Source: an uncultured Chromatiaceae bacterium (GTDB taxonomy: Bacteria; Pseudomonadota; Gammaproteobacteria; Chromatiales; Chromatiaceae). From it: 61,742 bases of DNA. The notes below the pieces were generated by a model. It had not been told where the DNA came from. It saw only the letters and a program-made list of their open reading frames with translations, and ran no database searches. The translations under genes were made by a program, and so were the position numbers. The stretch's first letter is position 1. The number at the start of each line of letters is the position of its first letter. Shown here piece by piece: positions 8,913-17,327 of the stretch. Location of the stretch: assembly GCA_937923175.1 (NCBI GenBank), contig CALALB010000052.1, positions 1 through 61,742 on the forward strand, read 5' to 3'.

Positions 8913-10118
8913 ATGAGCCGCTTTGCCTGTCTGCTTGCGGTCTGTTTGCTTGGATGCCTTACCCAACCGCTTTGGGCTGGGGATGATCCCCTTGCTGAGC
9001 TCGGTTCACTTGAGCAGGCGAGCCTATTGCTGAGGGAAAGCGGGCAGGATCGGTTTGCGATCAACCCGGATAAACCCAGTATCCCCGCCTCGACCTTAAA
9101 GATCCTAACCGCCTATGCTGCGCTCAAGACCTGGGGGAGGGACTATCGCCTCGAGACCGAGCTTTTTCAGGATCAAGCCAACTGGCTGTGGGTACGCGGG
9201 AACGGCGATCCTGAGCTACTCTCCGAGGAGCTCGACCGGCTGGTGCAGAGGCTGCGCCTGCGCGGGCTCACCCAGGTCGCAGGGATTGGGCTTGACGATA
9301 GTCTCTTTGCCCCTGACCTGGCGCTTCCCGGGCGCGAGGGCTCGCCCAATCCCCATGACGCCCCGGTCACGGCGCTTGCAGCCAATTTCAATACACTGAG
9401 CCTGAGGCTGGATGGCGGCAGGATCATCAGCGCCGAACCCCAGACCCCCCTCACGCCGACCGCAACGCGCCTTGGCCAGAGGCTGATGGCCGCAGGCGCC
9501 CTCCCTGAAGGGAAGGCGATCCGGGTCAATCTCGGCGACCGGGCATCGGCCCTTGCCCATTTCGGTGAGCTTTTGGCCGCCAAGCTTCAGGAAGCCGGGG
9601 TCGAGGTCGGTCAAGGTCAGCGGATCGGCCAGATCCCTCCGGATGCGCACTTGATCGCGCGCCATCGCAACAGTCATACCCTGGCTCAGACCATCGCCGC
9701 GATGCTCAAGTATTCGAACAACTTTATCGCCAATCTGCTCTTTCTGCGTCTGGCCGCACCTGAAGGCGGCGGCCGGATCGAGCTCGCTGCTGCCCAGCAG
9801 GCGATGTCAGCCTTCGTTCAAAAACAGTTCGGCTGGCAGAACGCGGTCATCGTCGAGGGTGCGGGGCTAGCCCGCGCCAATCGTCTCAGCGCCCGCCAGC
9901 TCGTTGAATTGCTTGGGTCATTCGCACCCGATCTCGACCTCATGCCCGAACAGGCCAATGATCCGCGGGTGCGGGCCAAGACGGGCACCTTGAGCGGGGT
10001 CAGCTGCTATGCCGGCTATGTCCAGCGCGATGGGGTCTGGGTACCCTTTGCCCTCCTGATCGAACAACCGGTCGATCCTGGACTTCGCCTCCGCGTTGCC
10101 AGCCGGCTGGCGCGCTAA
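8913..10118 (+). CDS. dacB: D-alanyl-D-alanine carboxypeptidase/endopeptidase (PBP4 family)
   Basis: A periplasmic low-molecular-mass penicillin-binding protein of the S13 peptidase family that trims or cross-cuts peptidoglycan stem peptides. A signal peptide (MSRFACLLAVCLLGCLTQ, cleaved near PLWA-GDD) starts at the ATG at 8913. The three penicillin-binding motifs are all present: SxxK as IPASTLKI, SxN as YSNNFIANL and KTG as RAKTGTLSG. It has 401 residues against 477 in E. coli DacB, so the inserted domains between the SxxK and SxN motifs are shorter. It is probably transcribed on its own. Confidence 0.9.
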   Translation: MSRFACLLAVCLLGCLTQPLWAGDDPLAELGSLEQASLLLRESGQDRFAINPDKPSIPASTLKILTAYAALKTWGRDYRLETELFQDQANWLWVRGNGDPELLSEELDRLVQRLRLRGLTQVAGIGLDDSLFAPDLALPGREGSPNPHDAPVTALAANFNTLSLRLDGGRIISAEPQTPLTPTATRLGQRLMAAGALPEGKAIRVNLGDRASALAHFGELLAAKLQEAGVEVGQGQRIGQIPPDAHLIARHRNSHTLAQTIAAMLKYSNNFIANLLFLRLAAPEGGGRIELAAAQQAMSAFVQKQFGWQNAVIVEGAGLARANRLSARQLVELLGSFAPDLDLMPEQANDPRVRAKTGTLSGVSCYAGYVQRDGVWVPFALLIEQPVDPGLRLRVASRLAR

Positions 10119-10139
10119 ATCCCGCTCATTTCGACCCCG

Positions 10140-11009
10140 ATGGCTTGTCTGATGATCGCCCAAACGCCAGCCCCTCTGCCTAAGGCAATCTGTTTTGGAT
10201 ACCCCTTATCCATCCTGATTGCGCTCGTCTTGCTGCTTGCAGCCTGCGCCACGCCGCCTTCGCTGCCCACACCTGAGATTCCAGCTGCGCCAGCTCTCCA
10301 ACCCCTCCCGGGTCCCCTCGCCCAGCCGACCTTGGCCCCGCTCATGCGCCGGGTCATGCCAGCGGTCGTCGATATCCAGGTCGAGTCGCGCACCCTGCGT
10401 GAGGCGCACCCCTTTCTCGATGACCCAGAGTTTAGGCGTTTCCTTGAGCGCATGGGCCTGCCGCTTCCCAAGATCGAGACCCTCCAAAGGCGTTTAAGCT
10501 ATGGCGCGGGGGTGATCGTGGACAGCGCGCGCGGCTATGTGATCACCAATGATCATCTACTCAAGGATGCGGCGCGTATCGAGGTCAGGCTTAAGGATCA
10601 ACGCCGTTTGCCAGCACAGCGGATCGGCGCTGATCCCCGTTCAGATATTGCCTTGTTGCAGATCCCACCGGTGGATGTTCAACCGCTCCCTCTCGGTGAC
10701 TCGGATCGCCTGCAAGTGGGCGACTTTGTGATCGCCATCGGCAATCCCTTTGGCCTCGGTCAGACAGCAACCCTGGGGATCGTGAGCGCCATCGGATCCA
10801 GGAGTCTGGGCGACCAACCGCTCGGTGAGCTTATCCAGACCGACGCTTCGATCAATCCAGGCAATTCAGGCGGCCCGCTGATCAATCTGCACGGGGAGGT
10901 GGTGGGGATCAATACCGCGCTCATCGGACCTGCGGGGGGCAATGTCGGGATTGGATTCGCCGTCCCAAGCAACCGGGTCAGGCGCGCCCTGACTGCCTTA
11001 TCCCATTGA
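10140..11009 (+). CDS. HtrA/Deg-like trypsin-fold lipoprotein protease without PDZ domain
   Basis: A periplasmic serine protease of the S1C (DegP/DegS) type. The triad is visible: His in YVITNDHLL, Asp in RSDIALLQI and Ser in INPGNSGGPL. The N-terminus carries a hydrophobic stretch ending in a lipobox, LAAC with Cys36, so the mature protein is probably a lipoprotein. The chain stops right after the family motif GNVGIGFAVPSN, where DegP, DegQ and DegS continue with PDZ domains. So it is a 289-residue protease domain only. Without a PDZ domain the usual peptide-sensing activation cannot apply. It follows dacB by 21 bases and both may act in envelope maintenance. Confidence 0.82.
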   Translation: MACLMIAQTPAPLPKAICFGYPLSILIALVLLLAACATPPSLPTPEIPAAPALQPLPGPLAQPTLAPLMRRVMPAVVDIQVESRTLREAHPFLDDPEFRRFLERMGLPLPKIETLQRRLSYGAGVIVDSARGYVITNDHLLKDAARIEVRLKDQRRLPAQRIGADPRSDIALLQIPPVDVQPLPLGDSDRLQVGDFVIAIGNPFGLGQTATLGIVSAIGSRSLGDQPLGELIQTDASINPGNSGGPLINLHGEVVGINTALIGPAGGNVGIGFAVPSNRVRRALTALSH

Positions 11010-11124
11010 CCCTAATGGTTTGCGCCATTCGGCAAACTGATCTAGAGTTTCAACACCTCATCAAAGATCCTGGTGCTCCCGTCCTCCAACCTGTTGCTGT
11101 TGCCAAACCTTGCGAGGCGTTCAG

Positions 11125-12435
11125 ATGGAAACACCAGAGACCGCGCGGATGGATACCATACGCCCCAATCCGGATGGGTCTCAGGGGGCCTTGCATCAGG
11201 CACGCCCTAATCCAACCCTATTGCGCGCCTTCAAGGTCCTGGCTGACCAGGTGCTTCAACTCAGCGCCGAATTGAAACAATCCCGCCAGGAGATCGAAGC
11301 GCTCGAATGCGCCCTGATCACCCGTATTGCTGACGTCGATGACGAACGCCGCCGCGGCGGGCTGCGCATCCAGCGTCTCCTGAGATCCCAGCGCGATGAG
11401 TTGGATGCCAATCTCAGGGGCCAGCGGATCTTGATGGCCGTTTTGCTCTTGATCATCAGTCTGCTGATGGGGGGCAGCTTGGTATTCATGTTATTTAGCC
11501 TCCAAAGCTCACGTCAGGCGCTCGAGACCCAGCTCAATGAGCTGAAACAGGCTGTCACCCAGATCAGCCTCAATGCCTCGACCGCAACCGATCCCCAGAC
11601 CCGCGCCCAGATCGAGCGTCTCTCCCTGACCCTGGCTGAACTCGCCAGCGATCTGAAGCTTCAGTCGGTCCATGCCGACCAGGGTCCAGTCCCTGCCCAA
11701 ACCGCGACCTCGGAATCCGGACCTGCAACCGATTTGGCCTTGCCTGCGGTCGAGACGCAAGCGCCCGATCAGCAGGCCCCAGCATCGGCAACGGGAAGCG
11801 ATCACCAGGAGCAGACGGCATGGGTACCAGAGACCAGTTCGGCTCCAGACCTGGCAAGCGCTGAAACCGCTCCCTCACCTGGCCCGGAGGAACGGGATGA
11901 ACCGGGCCCCACCCGCGAGTCTGCGCCCGATACCCCCATCTCCGATGGATCGGTTGATTCGTCTCTGCTGAGGGAGACAGCGCACCCAGATACCGCCTTG
12001 GCCAAACCCTCCGCTGAGCAAGAAACCACGGGCTCCGAGCCTGCGGAGGCAAGCGATCTTCAAGCGCCAACCCCAAATCCGCCTGAGCCAGTTGCCGAGG
12101 GGTCATTCGTAACGACCCCTAAGACCTCCCATGATCTGACGCGTCGGCTTGCAGTCGGTGATCGGCCATTGGCGATCCAATTGATCGGATTCACAAGCCT
12201 CCAGGCGCTCGAGCGCTTTGTGGCAGACAATCCGTTGCCAATGGTCTATTACTATCGGCAGGAGACCTACCAAGGACGGCCTTGGTATGTCCTGATCCAT
12301 AGCCTGCATTCCAACCGAGAGTCAGCCGAGGCAGCGGTGGCCGCCTTGCCACCTCAATTGGGTCGGCTCAACCTCTGGGTTCGCCAGCTCAGGCCCGAGA
12401 CCGAACTCATCGAGGTCCAGCGGCTCGCCCCTTGA
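11125..12435 (+). CDS. SPOR-domain inner-membrane protein with coiled coil
   Basis: A 436-residue protein beginning at the ATG at 11125 (METPETARMD). The N-terminal 100 residues are charged and partly coiled coil. One transmembrane helix (ILMAVLLLIISLLMGGSLVF) follows, then a periplasmic coiled coil, then about 180 residues of low-complexity sequence rich in Pro, Ala, Glu, Ser and Thr. The C-terminal 75 residues (LAIQLIGFTSLQALERFV to VRQLRPETEL) have the pattern of a SPOR domain, which binds denuded septal peptidoglycan. The layout recalls DamX, although DamX has its long domain on the other side. A role at the division site is inferred, not shown. Confidence 0.72.
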   Translation: METPETARMDTIRPNPDGSQGALHQARPNPTLLRAFKVLADQVLQLSAELKQSRQEIEALECALITRIADVDDERRRGGLRIQRLLRSQRDELDANLRGQRILMAVLLLIISLLMGGSLVFMLFSLQSSRQALETQLNELKQAVTQISLNASTATDPQTRAQIERLSLTLAELASDLKLQSVHADQGPVPAQTATSESGPATDLALPAVETQAPDQQAPASATGSDHQEQTAWVPETSSAPDLASAETAPSPGPEERDEPGPTRESAPDTPISDGSVDSSLLRETAHPDTALAKPSAEQETTGSEPAEASDLQAPTPNPPEPVAEGSFVTTPKTSHDLTRRLAVGDRPLAIQLIGFTSLQALERFVADNPLPMVYYYRQETYQGRPWYVLIHSLHSNRESAEAAVAALPPQLGRLNLWVRQLRPETELIEVQRLAP

Positions 12436-12535
12436 ATGGTGAGCCCAGGGCTCAAGGCTAGATATATCTCGTTCAGATGGGCTATGGCACAGGGATGCAC
12501 CGGACTTAGCCTTTCAGCCACAGCAAGGGGGATCA

Positions 12536-12853
12536 ATGGCCGATACCTCGAAGACCAGCATCCGTTTTGATACCGACCTAAGGGCGCGGCTCGATCGTCT
12601 GTATACGAGCGCAGGTTCAACAAACCTGGATCGGGCGCAGATGGCCATGCCCTCAGCGCGGCGCAGCCAAAGCTCCAAGGCATTGGAAGAGGCGCTTGCT
12701 GAATTGCGCAATCGTCGCGAACGGGCCCAAGACGCTCTGCGTGTCCAGGAAGAGATCGATCTCCTGCGCCACCAAATCGATCTGTTAAGGTCGCTGAACG
12801 ACGAGATCGCGCGCCTGCGTCAGCAGCTGGCCGCACGGCAAAACGCCGGCTGA
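12536..12853 (+). CDS. Small coiled-coil protein, function unknown
   Basis: A 105-residue protein starting at an ATG behind a good ribosome binding site (AAGGGGG). The first 50 residues contain SIRFDTDLRARLDRLY, which looks like a small basic, possibly DNA-binding or ribbon-helix segment. The rest is a strong heptad-patterned helix (IDLLRHQIDLLRSLNDEIA). I recognise no family. It sits alone between the SPOR gene and the nickel operon. An antisense frame of 192 codons overlaps it, but that frame has an implausible Arg/Ala/Ser-rich composition. Confidence 0.6.
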   Translation: MADTSKTSIRFDTDLRARLDRLYTSAGSTNLDRAQMAMPSARRSQSSKALEEALAELRNRRERAQDALRVQEEIDLLRHQIDLLRSLNDEIARLRQQLAARQNAG

Positions 12854-12907
12854 ATGCATGGGGCGAGGCAAATGCCAGGAGGCAGGCAGATCCGCTTGAC
12901 AACGCCC

Positions 12908-12934
12908 GTATGAAGAAAGAATATTTTTTCATAC
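12908..12934 (+). promoter_or_regulatory. NikR-type operator before the nickel transport operon
   Basis: A perfect inverted repeat of GTATGAA (12908-12914) and TTCATAC (12928-12934). The classical E. coli NikR site is GTATGA, 16 bases, TCATAC. Here the same half-sites are 15 bases apart, one base fewer. The spacer is very AT-rich, in contrast to the surroundings. It lies 25 bases before the nikK start, where a repressor would block transcription. The nikR gene itself is not in the window. Confidence 0.75.
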
Positions 12935-12958
12935 CGTCGCCATTCCCCTTGCACGACC

Positions 12959-13729
12959 ATGAGACATTCCCTGGTCATCCATCTCACTTGGCTGATCCTT
13001 CCGGTCGCCTTAAACGTCCAGGCCCATTTTCAGGAATTGATTCCGTCCAAGGATATCGCAACTGACCCTAATGATCCTGAGCTAACCCTGGATCTGACCT
13101 TCACCCACCCGATGGAGCGCGGTCCAGCCATGCCGATGGGTGAGCCGGTCCAATTTGGGGTTTTGGGGCCTGGGGGGCGCGAGGATCTGCGCGAATCACT
13201 GACTCAACGTCTCCAGGATGGGCAACCCGCCTATCGTGCCCGCTACCGGCTCAAGGAGCCTGGCGATTACATCTTTTATCTCGAGCCTGCTCCCTATTGG
13301 GAATCGGGGGAGGGCCGGATGATCGTGCATGACACCAAGGTAGTCGTCGATGGCTTTGGCGGGGGTGAGTCCTGGGACGCCGAGGTCGGTTTTCCGGTTG
13401 AGATCATCCCCTTGACCCGTCCTTATGGCCTGTGGACCGGTAATCTGTTCCAAGGACTCGTGAAATACAAGGGCCAGCCCGTCCCATTCGCAACGGTTGA
13501 GGTTGAGTGGCGCAATGACGGCTCGGTGACCCCCCCTGCCGATGCCTTCGTCACCCAGGTCATCAAGACCGACGCCCATGGGGTCTTCGCCTATGCCATG
13601 CCCCGCGCCGGCTGGTGGGGGTTTGCAGCCCTGGTTGAGGCTGATCAACCCATGAAAAACCCGGAGGGCAAGGAGGTTCCTGGCGAATTAGGGGGGCTGA
13701 TCTGGGTCTATACCCGGGATATGAAATAA
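12959..13729 (+). CDS. nikK: Periplasmic nickel-transport component NikK (DUF4198)
   Basis: A secreted 256-residue DUF4198 protein. Proteins of this family accompany nickel-specific ECF transporters and are called NikK. A signal peptide covers residues 1-22, with cleavage after NVQA, which would leave HFQELIPS as the mature N-terminus with histidine first. The rest is beta-rich (FGVLGPGG, GDYIFYLEPAPYW, GVFAYAMPRAGWWGFAAL). It is the first gene of a five-gene operon behind the NikR-like operator. nikM starts 5 bases after its stop. The supply role for the [NiFe] hydrogenase at 36-41 kb is inferred. Confidence 0.82.
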   Translation: MRHSLVIHLTWLILPVALNVQAHFQELIPSKDIATDPNDPELTLDLTFTHPMERGPAMPMGEPVQFGVLGPGGREDLRESLTQRLQDGQPAYRARYRLKEPGDYIFYLEPAPYWESGEGRMIVHDTKVVVDGFGGGESWDAEVGFPVEIIPLTRPYGLWTGNLFQGLVKYKGQPVPFATVEVEWRNDGSVTPPADAFVTQVIKTDAHGVFAYAMPRAGWWGFAALVEADQPMKNPEGKEVPGELGGLIWVYTRDMK

Positions 13730-13734
13730 AGGCC

Positions 13735-14358
13735 ATGGCCCATATCCCCGACGGCGTGCTGGCAGCGCCGACCCTAATCCTGGGCGGCATGATGACCGCT
13801 GGACTAGTGGTCGTTGCCCTGCGCCGGCTTACGGATGAGCGCCTGCCGGCAGCTGCTGTGTTGACCTCGGCCTTTTTTGTCGCCTCCCTGATCCATCTGC
13901 CGCTTGGCCCAAGCAGTGTCCATCCGTTGCTCAATGGCCTGATGGGTCTCATTCTGGGTTGGACAGCGGTGCCGGCCATCCTGGTCGCCCTGGGTCTCCA
14001 GGCTGCCTTCTTCGGGTTCGGCGGTCTATGGACACTGGGGATCAATACCCTAAACATGGCATTGCCGGCGCTGTTGTGCAGTTGGGTATTTGCACCTTGG
14101 CTCACCAAGGCTGAGGGGGCAAGGGCCTGGTTGATCGGATTTGCAGCTGGGCTGAGCGCTGTCTTGCTGACAGGTCTTTTGGTCGCCCTGACCCTTGCGT
14201 TTAATGGAGAGCCCTTTCAACCGGCGGCCAGGCTCATCGCCCTGCTCTATGCGCCGCTCGCCCTGGTCGAGGGGATACTGACCGCAATCATTGTCGGTTT
14301 TATCCAGCGGGTTGCACCTGAGCTCTTACTCAAGGAGACCAAGGCGGATGGCTTATAG
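13735..14358 (+). CDS. nikM: Nickel ECF transporter substrate-binding membrane subunit
   Basis: An integral membrane S-component of the CbiM/NikM family, 207 residues with about six hydrophobic segments. The N-terminus MAHIPDGVL carries the conserved metal-coordinating histidine. Here it is residue 3, whereas typical CbiM/NikM proteins have it at residue 2, an oddity that would become position 2 if the initiator methionine is removed. NiKM versus CbiM specificity is decided here by context (NikR-like site, nikK, nikL and no cobalamin genes). The gene overlaps the next one by 11 bases. Confidence 0.85.
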   Translation: MAHIPDGVLAAPTLILGGMMTAGLVVVALRRLTDERLPAAAVLTSAFFVASLIHLPLGPSSVHPLLNGLMGLILGWTAVPAILVALGLQAAFFGFGGLWTLGINTLNMALPALLCSWVFAPWLTKAEGARAWLIGFAAGLSAVLLTGLLVALTLAFNGEPFQPAARLIALLYAPLALVEGILTAIIVGFIQRVAPELLLKETKADGL

Positions 14359-14911
14359 AAGACTGGCGATACTGGGCATCGTGCTGGTGCTTGCAAGCCC
14401 AGCCGTCCTGGCCCATAAGCTCAAGCTGTTTGCCCAAACCGAGGGAAATTGGATCCGAGGACGGGTCTATTTTGTCGGCGGTTCGGCGGCTGCCGGTACC
14501 CATATCGAGGTGCGTGATGCCGAGGGTCGCTTGCTCGCTGAGCTGACCCCAGATACCGAGGGGCGCTTTGGTTACCGGATGCAGTCTGCTACCACCGAAT
14601 ATCAGCTCATCGCCTCAACCGGCGACGGCCACCGCGTCGCCCAAAGGCTGACCCCTAACCCACTGCTGGCCGACCCCGCCCAAACCCATGCGATGGACCC
14701 TTCAGAGACGGCGTCTGGAGCGAACCCTCTGGATCCAGCATCCTTGATGCTGATCGAGCAGACCCTCGCCCGCCAGACCCAGCCGCTTGCTGAACGTCTG
14801 AATGCGCTTGAGGATCGCATTCTGCTGCAGGATATCCTCGGTGGGATCGGCTATATCCTAGGGCTGACGGGTTTTGCCCTGTGGTGGCGCTGTCGCCGTC
14901 CCCAGTCGTGA
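14348..14911 (+). CDS. nikL: Nickel transport accessory membrane protein NikL
   Basis: A 187-residue protein with a signal peptide (residues 1-22, ending SPAVLA). It has a carboxypeptidase-regulatory-like beta domain (GTHIEVRDAEGRLLAELTPD, then FGYRMQS), a helical linker and one C-terminal transmembrane helix (IGYILGLTGFALWW). This is the layout of NikL, which replaces CbiN in some nickel ECF systems. After cleavage the mature chain would begin HKLKLFA, again with an N-terminal histidine. The start ATG at 14348 overlaps the nikM stop. A longer upstream frame inside nikM is rejected. Confidence 0.75.
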   Translation: MAYRRLAILGIVLVLASPAVLAHKLKLFAQTEGNWIRGRVYFVGGSAAAGTHIEVRDAEGRLLAELTPDTEGRFGYRMQSATTEYQLIASTGDGHRVAQRLTPNPLLADPAQTHAMDPSETASGANPLDPASLMLIEQTLARQTQPLAERLNALEDRILLQDILGGIGYILGLTGFALWWRCRRPQS

Positions 14912-15681
14912 TCGGTTCATCTTCCGCTCTCCAGCCAGCAGGGGGCTGGCTTGGGCAACTTGACCCGCGCCTGCGGATTGGCGCCGGCTTGCTGTTCGCC
15001 CTGACGACGATCGGACTGCACCAGGCTGCAAGTATTCTCTTGGCCTTGGTTAGCGCGCTCGCTCTGGCACTGACTACAGAGATCTGCTGGTCTGTGCTCA
15101 TGCGGCGCCTTCTGGTTCTAGAGTCCCTGTTGATCGTCTTGCTCATCAGCCTGCCATTCAGCACCCCTGGCCCCTGTATCCTTGTCTGGGGCGATGTCTG
15201 CGCAAGTCAAACGGGTCTTGAACTGGCGGCTGTGCTGTTACTCAAGGTCAGCACTGTTATGATTGCCATGGCGGTCTTGATTGGGACACTTGATCCCGCA
15301 ACCCTCGGCCACGCGCTCGGCCAACTGGGTATGCCGGATAGGCTCACGCAACTCGTGCTTTTGACCATCCGCCAGATCCATCTGAGCCAGGCCGAGTTTG
15401 CGCGGTTACAACAAGCGATACGGGCGCGGGCCTTTGTCCCGCGCCCTGATCTTCATACATGGCGGACCTATGGCTGGCTGATCGGGATGCTGTTGGTGCG
15501 CAGCCATCGTCGGGCCCAGCGTCTGCTGGAGGCCATGCGCTGTCGCGGCTTTCGGGGTCGGTTTTATCTGCTTGTCCCAGGGCACTGGGACATCCGGGAT
15601 ACCCTAGCGGCCTTGCTCCTCCCCTGGCCCCTGCTCGCCCTCTATTGGCTGGACACCCACCTCGGATGGGCACCCCGCTGA
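14908..15681 (+). CDS. nikQ: ECF transporter transmembrane subunit
   Basis: The energy-coupling transmembrane T-component of the CbiQ/NikQ family. It has hydrophobic segments in the first 130 residues and a long cytoplasmic coupling region. MRCRGFRGRF is the conserved Arg-rich ATPase-contact motif (family AxRxRG), and a second one is QAIRARAFVPRP. A GTG start at 14908 overlaps the nikL TGA (GTGA), giving 257 residues. An alternative GTG at 14881 would lie further inside nikL. The final 16 bases overlap the ATPase gene. Confidence 0.85.
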   Translation: MIGSSSALQPAGGWLGQLDPRLRIGAGLLFALTTIGLHQAASILLALVSALALALTTEICWSVLMRRLLVLESLLIVLLISLPFSTPGPCILVWGDVCASQTGLELAAVLLLKVSTVMIAMAVLIGTLDPATLGHALGQLGMPDRLTQLVLLTIRQIHLSQAEFARLQQAIRARAFVPRPDLHTWRTYGWLIGMLLVRSHRRAQRLLEAMRCRGFRGRFYLLVPGHWDIRDTLAALLLPWPLLALYWLDTHLGWAPR

Positions 15682-16418
15682 TCGAACTCAAGGGGATCTG
15701 TTTTGCCCATCCTGAACGCCTGGTCTTAAAGGGGGTCGATCTGAGCCTCGGCTCGAGCGAGCGGTTGGCGCTGATCGGTGATAATGGCGCGGGCAAGACC
15801 ACCTTATTGCATCTAATCGTGGGTCTGAAACGTCCCTGCGCCGGTCAGGTGATTGTCTTCGGGCGCGAGCGGGTCCGTGAGTCCGATTTCCACGAGGTGC
15901 GCGCGCGGGTGGGGCTGTTATTCCAGGATTCGGATGATCAGCTCTTTTGTCCAACGGTCTTGGAGGACGTCGCCTTCGGTCCCTTGAATCTAGGCCATCA
16001 ACCCCAAGAAGCCCGGCGCATCGCCTTAGAGACACTCGACCAACTGGGTCTTGGCGGATTTGCCGAGCGGATCACGGATCGCCTGTCGGCAGGGGAAAAG
16101 CGGCTGGTGGCCTTGGCTACGGTGCTGGCGATGCATCCTGAGGTCCTATTGCTCGATGAGCCGACTAATGGGCTGGATGAGCCGAGTGCCGAGCGCCTGA
16201 TCGCCTATCTCGATACCCTGCCCCAGGCCATGATCCTGGTCTCCCACGACTGGCGCTTCCTTGGGAGGCTCGTCAAGCGCGCCCTGTGCCTGAAGGATGG
16301 GCAGCTCAGAGAGGCTGTCTTACAGACCCATGATCATCATCACAGCCATCCCCATCTCCATGACCTAGATGAGCTCGGCGCAGGGCATGCGGCCCAAGAC
16401 CATCCTCACCTCCATTGA
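15666..16418 (+). CDS. nikO: ECF transporter ATPase with histidine-rich tail
   Basis: An ABC ATPase of the CbiO/NikO family that drives nickel import. Walker A is GDNGAGKTT, the Q-loop is LLFQDSDDQLF, the signature is LSAGEKRLVALA, Walker B is VLLLDEPTNGLD and the switch histidine is in LVSHDWRF. After the normal end (CLKDGQLREAV) comes a tail with a dense run of histidines (HDHHHSHPHLHD, then DHPHLH). Such tails on nickel and cobalt proteins bind or store metal, so this one may sequester nickel after entry. It is 250 residues and the last gene of the operon. Confidence 0.9.
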   Translation: MGTPLIELKGICFAHPERLVLKGVDLSLGSSERLALIGDNGAGKTTLLHLIVGLKRPCAGQVIVFGRERVRESDFHEVRARVGLLFQDSDDQLFCPTVLEDVAFGPLNLGHQPQEARRIALETLDQLGLGGFAERITDRLSAGEKRLVALATVLAMHPEVLLLDEPTNGLDEPSAERLIAYLDTLPQAMILVSHDWRFLGRLVKRALCLKDGQLREAVLQTHDHHHSHPHLHDLDELGAGHAAQDHPHLH

Positions 16419-16497
16419 AACGGTCCACGATCCTCGGCTGGGTGGATGAAGGATTGAGACACCCCCTGAGCTAAACCTGTTGGCTGGGATTTCAGAA

Positions 16498-16531
16498 TAA
16501 AAAACGACCTAGACAATCAATCTAGGTCGTT
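16498..16531 (-). terminator. Rho-independent terminator of tRNA-Pro(GGG)
   Basis: On the minus strand, AACGACCTAGA and TCTAGGTCGTT form an 11-bp stem around a short AT-rich loop, followed by a run of six T. It lies 8 bases beyond the CCA end of the tRNA. It may also act weakly for the nik operon arriving from the other side. Confidence 0.85.
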
Positions 16532-16537
16532 ATGCGA

Positions 16538-16615
<78 letters not shown>

Positions 16616-16654
16616 ATTAAGGAGAAAAATGATATTTTATCTCTCGACTCAGCG

Positions 16655-17050
16655 TCAATGCTGGAGGATCCTAAGGATATCCTCGAGTTCTAGACGCAGC
16701 TGACGAATGAGCAGGCGGATCTGGTTGATGCTTGGGCTTTCGGTTTCGTTCCTGCTCGTCTCACCGCTGAGCCTTTGCCGCGCACCGCTGATCGTAAAGC
16801 CTTGTTCATAGAGCAGATCGCGGATTCGGCGTACCAGCAGGACATCATGGCGCTGATAATAACGGCGGTTGCCCCGGCGTTTGATGGGTTTGAGCTGAGG
16901 AAATTCCTGTTCCCAATAGCGCAAAACATGCGGCTTGACGCCGCAGAGCTGGCTCACCTCGCCGATGGTGAAATAGCGCTTCGAGGGGATGGGTGGCAAA
17001 CCCCCTTCATGAATCTCAACCGGACTGTCGCTCGGTTCGCGCATAGCCAT
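16655..17050 (-). CDS. MerR-family regulator of the ihfA-adjacent type
   Basis: A 131-residue MerR-like protein with an N-terminal winged helix-turn-helix ([22 protein letters not shown], conserved WEQEFPQL and RRGNRRYY). A short helical C-terminal dimer region follows and there is no effector domain. It is the standard neighbour downstream of ihfA in gammaproteobacteria; its targets are unknown. The ATG at 17050 (MAMREPSDS) overlaps the ihfA end by 35 bases. A second ATG at 17044 is possible, and much longer frames upstream lie inside ihfA. Confidence 0.85.
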   Translation of the reverse strand: MAMREPSDSPVEIHEGGLPPIPSKRYFTIGEVSQLCGVKPHVLRYWEQEFPQLKPIKRRGNRRYYQRHDVLLVRRIRDLLYEQGFTISGARQRLSGETSRNETESPSINQIRLLIRQLRLELEDILRILQH

Positions 17051-17327
17051 CGACCTTCGCTTTGAGTTTTTGTCCAGGGCGGAAGGTGACGACGCGACGG
17101 GCCGTGATCGGGATCGCCTCCCCTGTCTTGGGATTACGTCCTGGGCGCTCTTTCTTTTCACGCAGATCAAAGTTGCCGAAACCGGATAGTTTGACCTGCT
17201 CGCCCCGCTCAAGCGCGGCGCGGATCTCTTCAAAGAAACGCTCGACGATCTCCTTGGCCTCGCGCTTATTCAGGCCGAGCTCGTTGAATAAATAGTCGGC
17301 GATATCTGCTTTGGTCAAGGCCATCAT
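17016..17327 (-). CDS. ihfA: Integration host factor subunit alpha
   Basis: A DNA-bending nucleoid protein that pairs with IhfB. The sequence shows the family start [13 protein letters not shown], the beta-arm region [20 protein letters not shown] with the intercalating proline, and [11 protein letters not shown]. It is 103 residues. Two ATGs are adjacent; the first overlaps the pheT stop (TAATG), giving tight coupling, and the second (17324) gives the usual MALTK start. The C-terminal tail RTERQSG is variable. Confidence 0.96.
   Translation of the reverse strand: MMALTKADIADYLFNELGLNKREAKEIVERFFEEIRAALERGEQVKLSGFGNFDLREKKERPGRNPKTGEAIPITARRVVTFRPGQKLKAKVDGYARTERQSG

Noticed and set aside
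12354-12932. 192-codon minus-strand frame across the small coiled-coil gene
   Set aside because: Arg/Ala/Ser-rich composition, no family features, and it covers a plus-strand gene with a good ribosome binding site.
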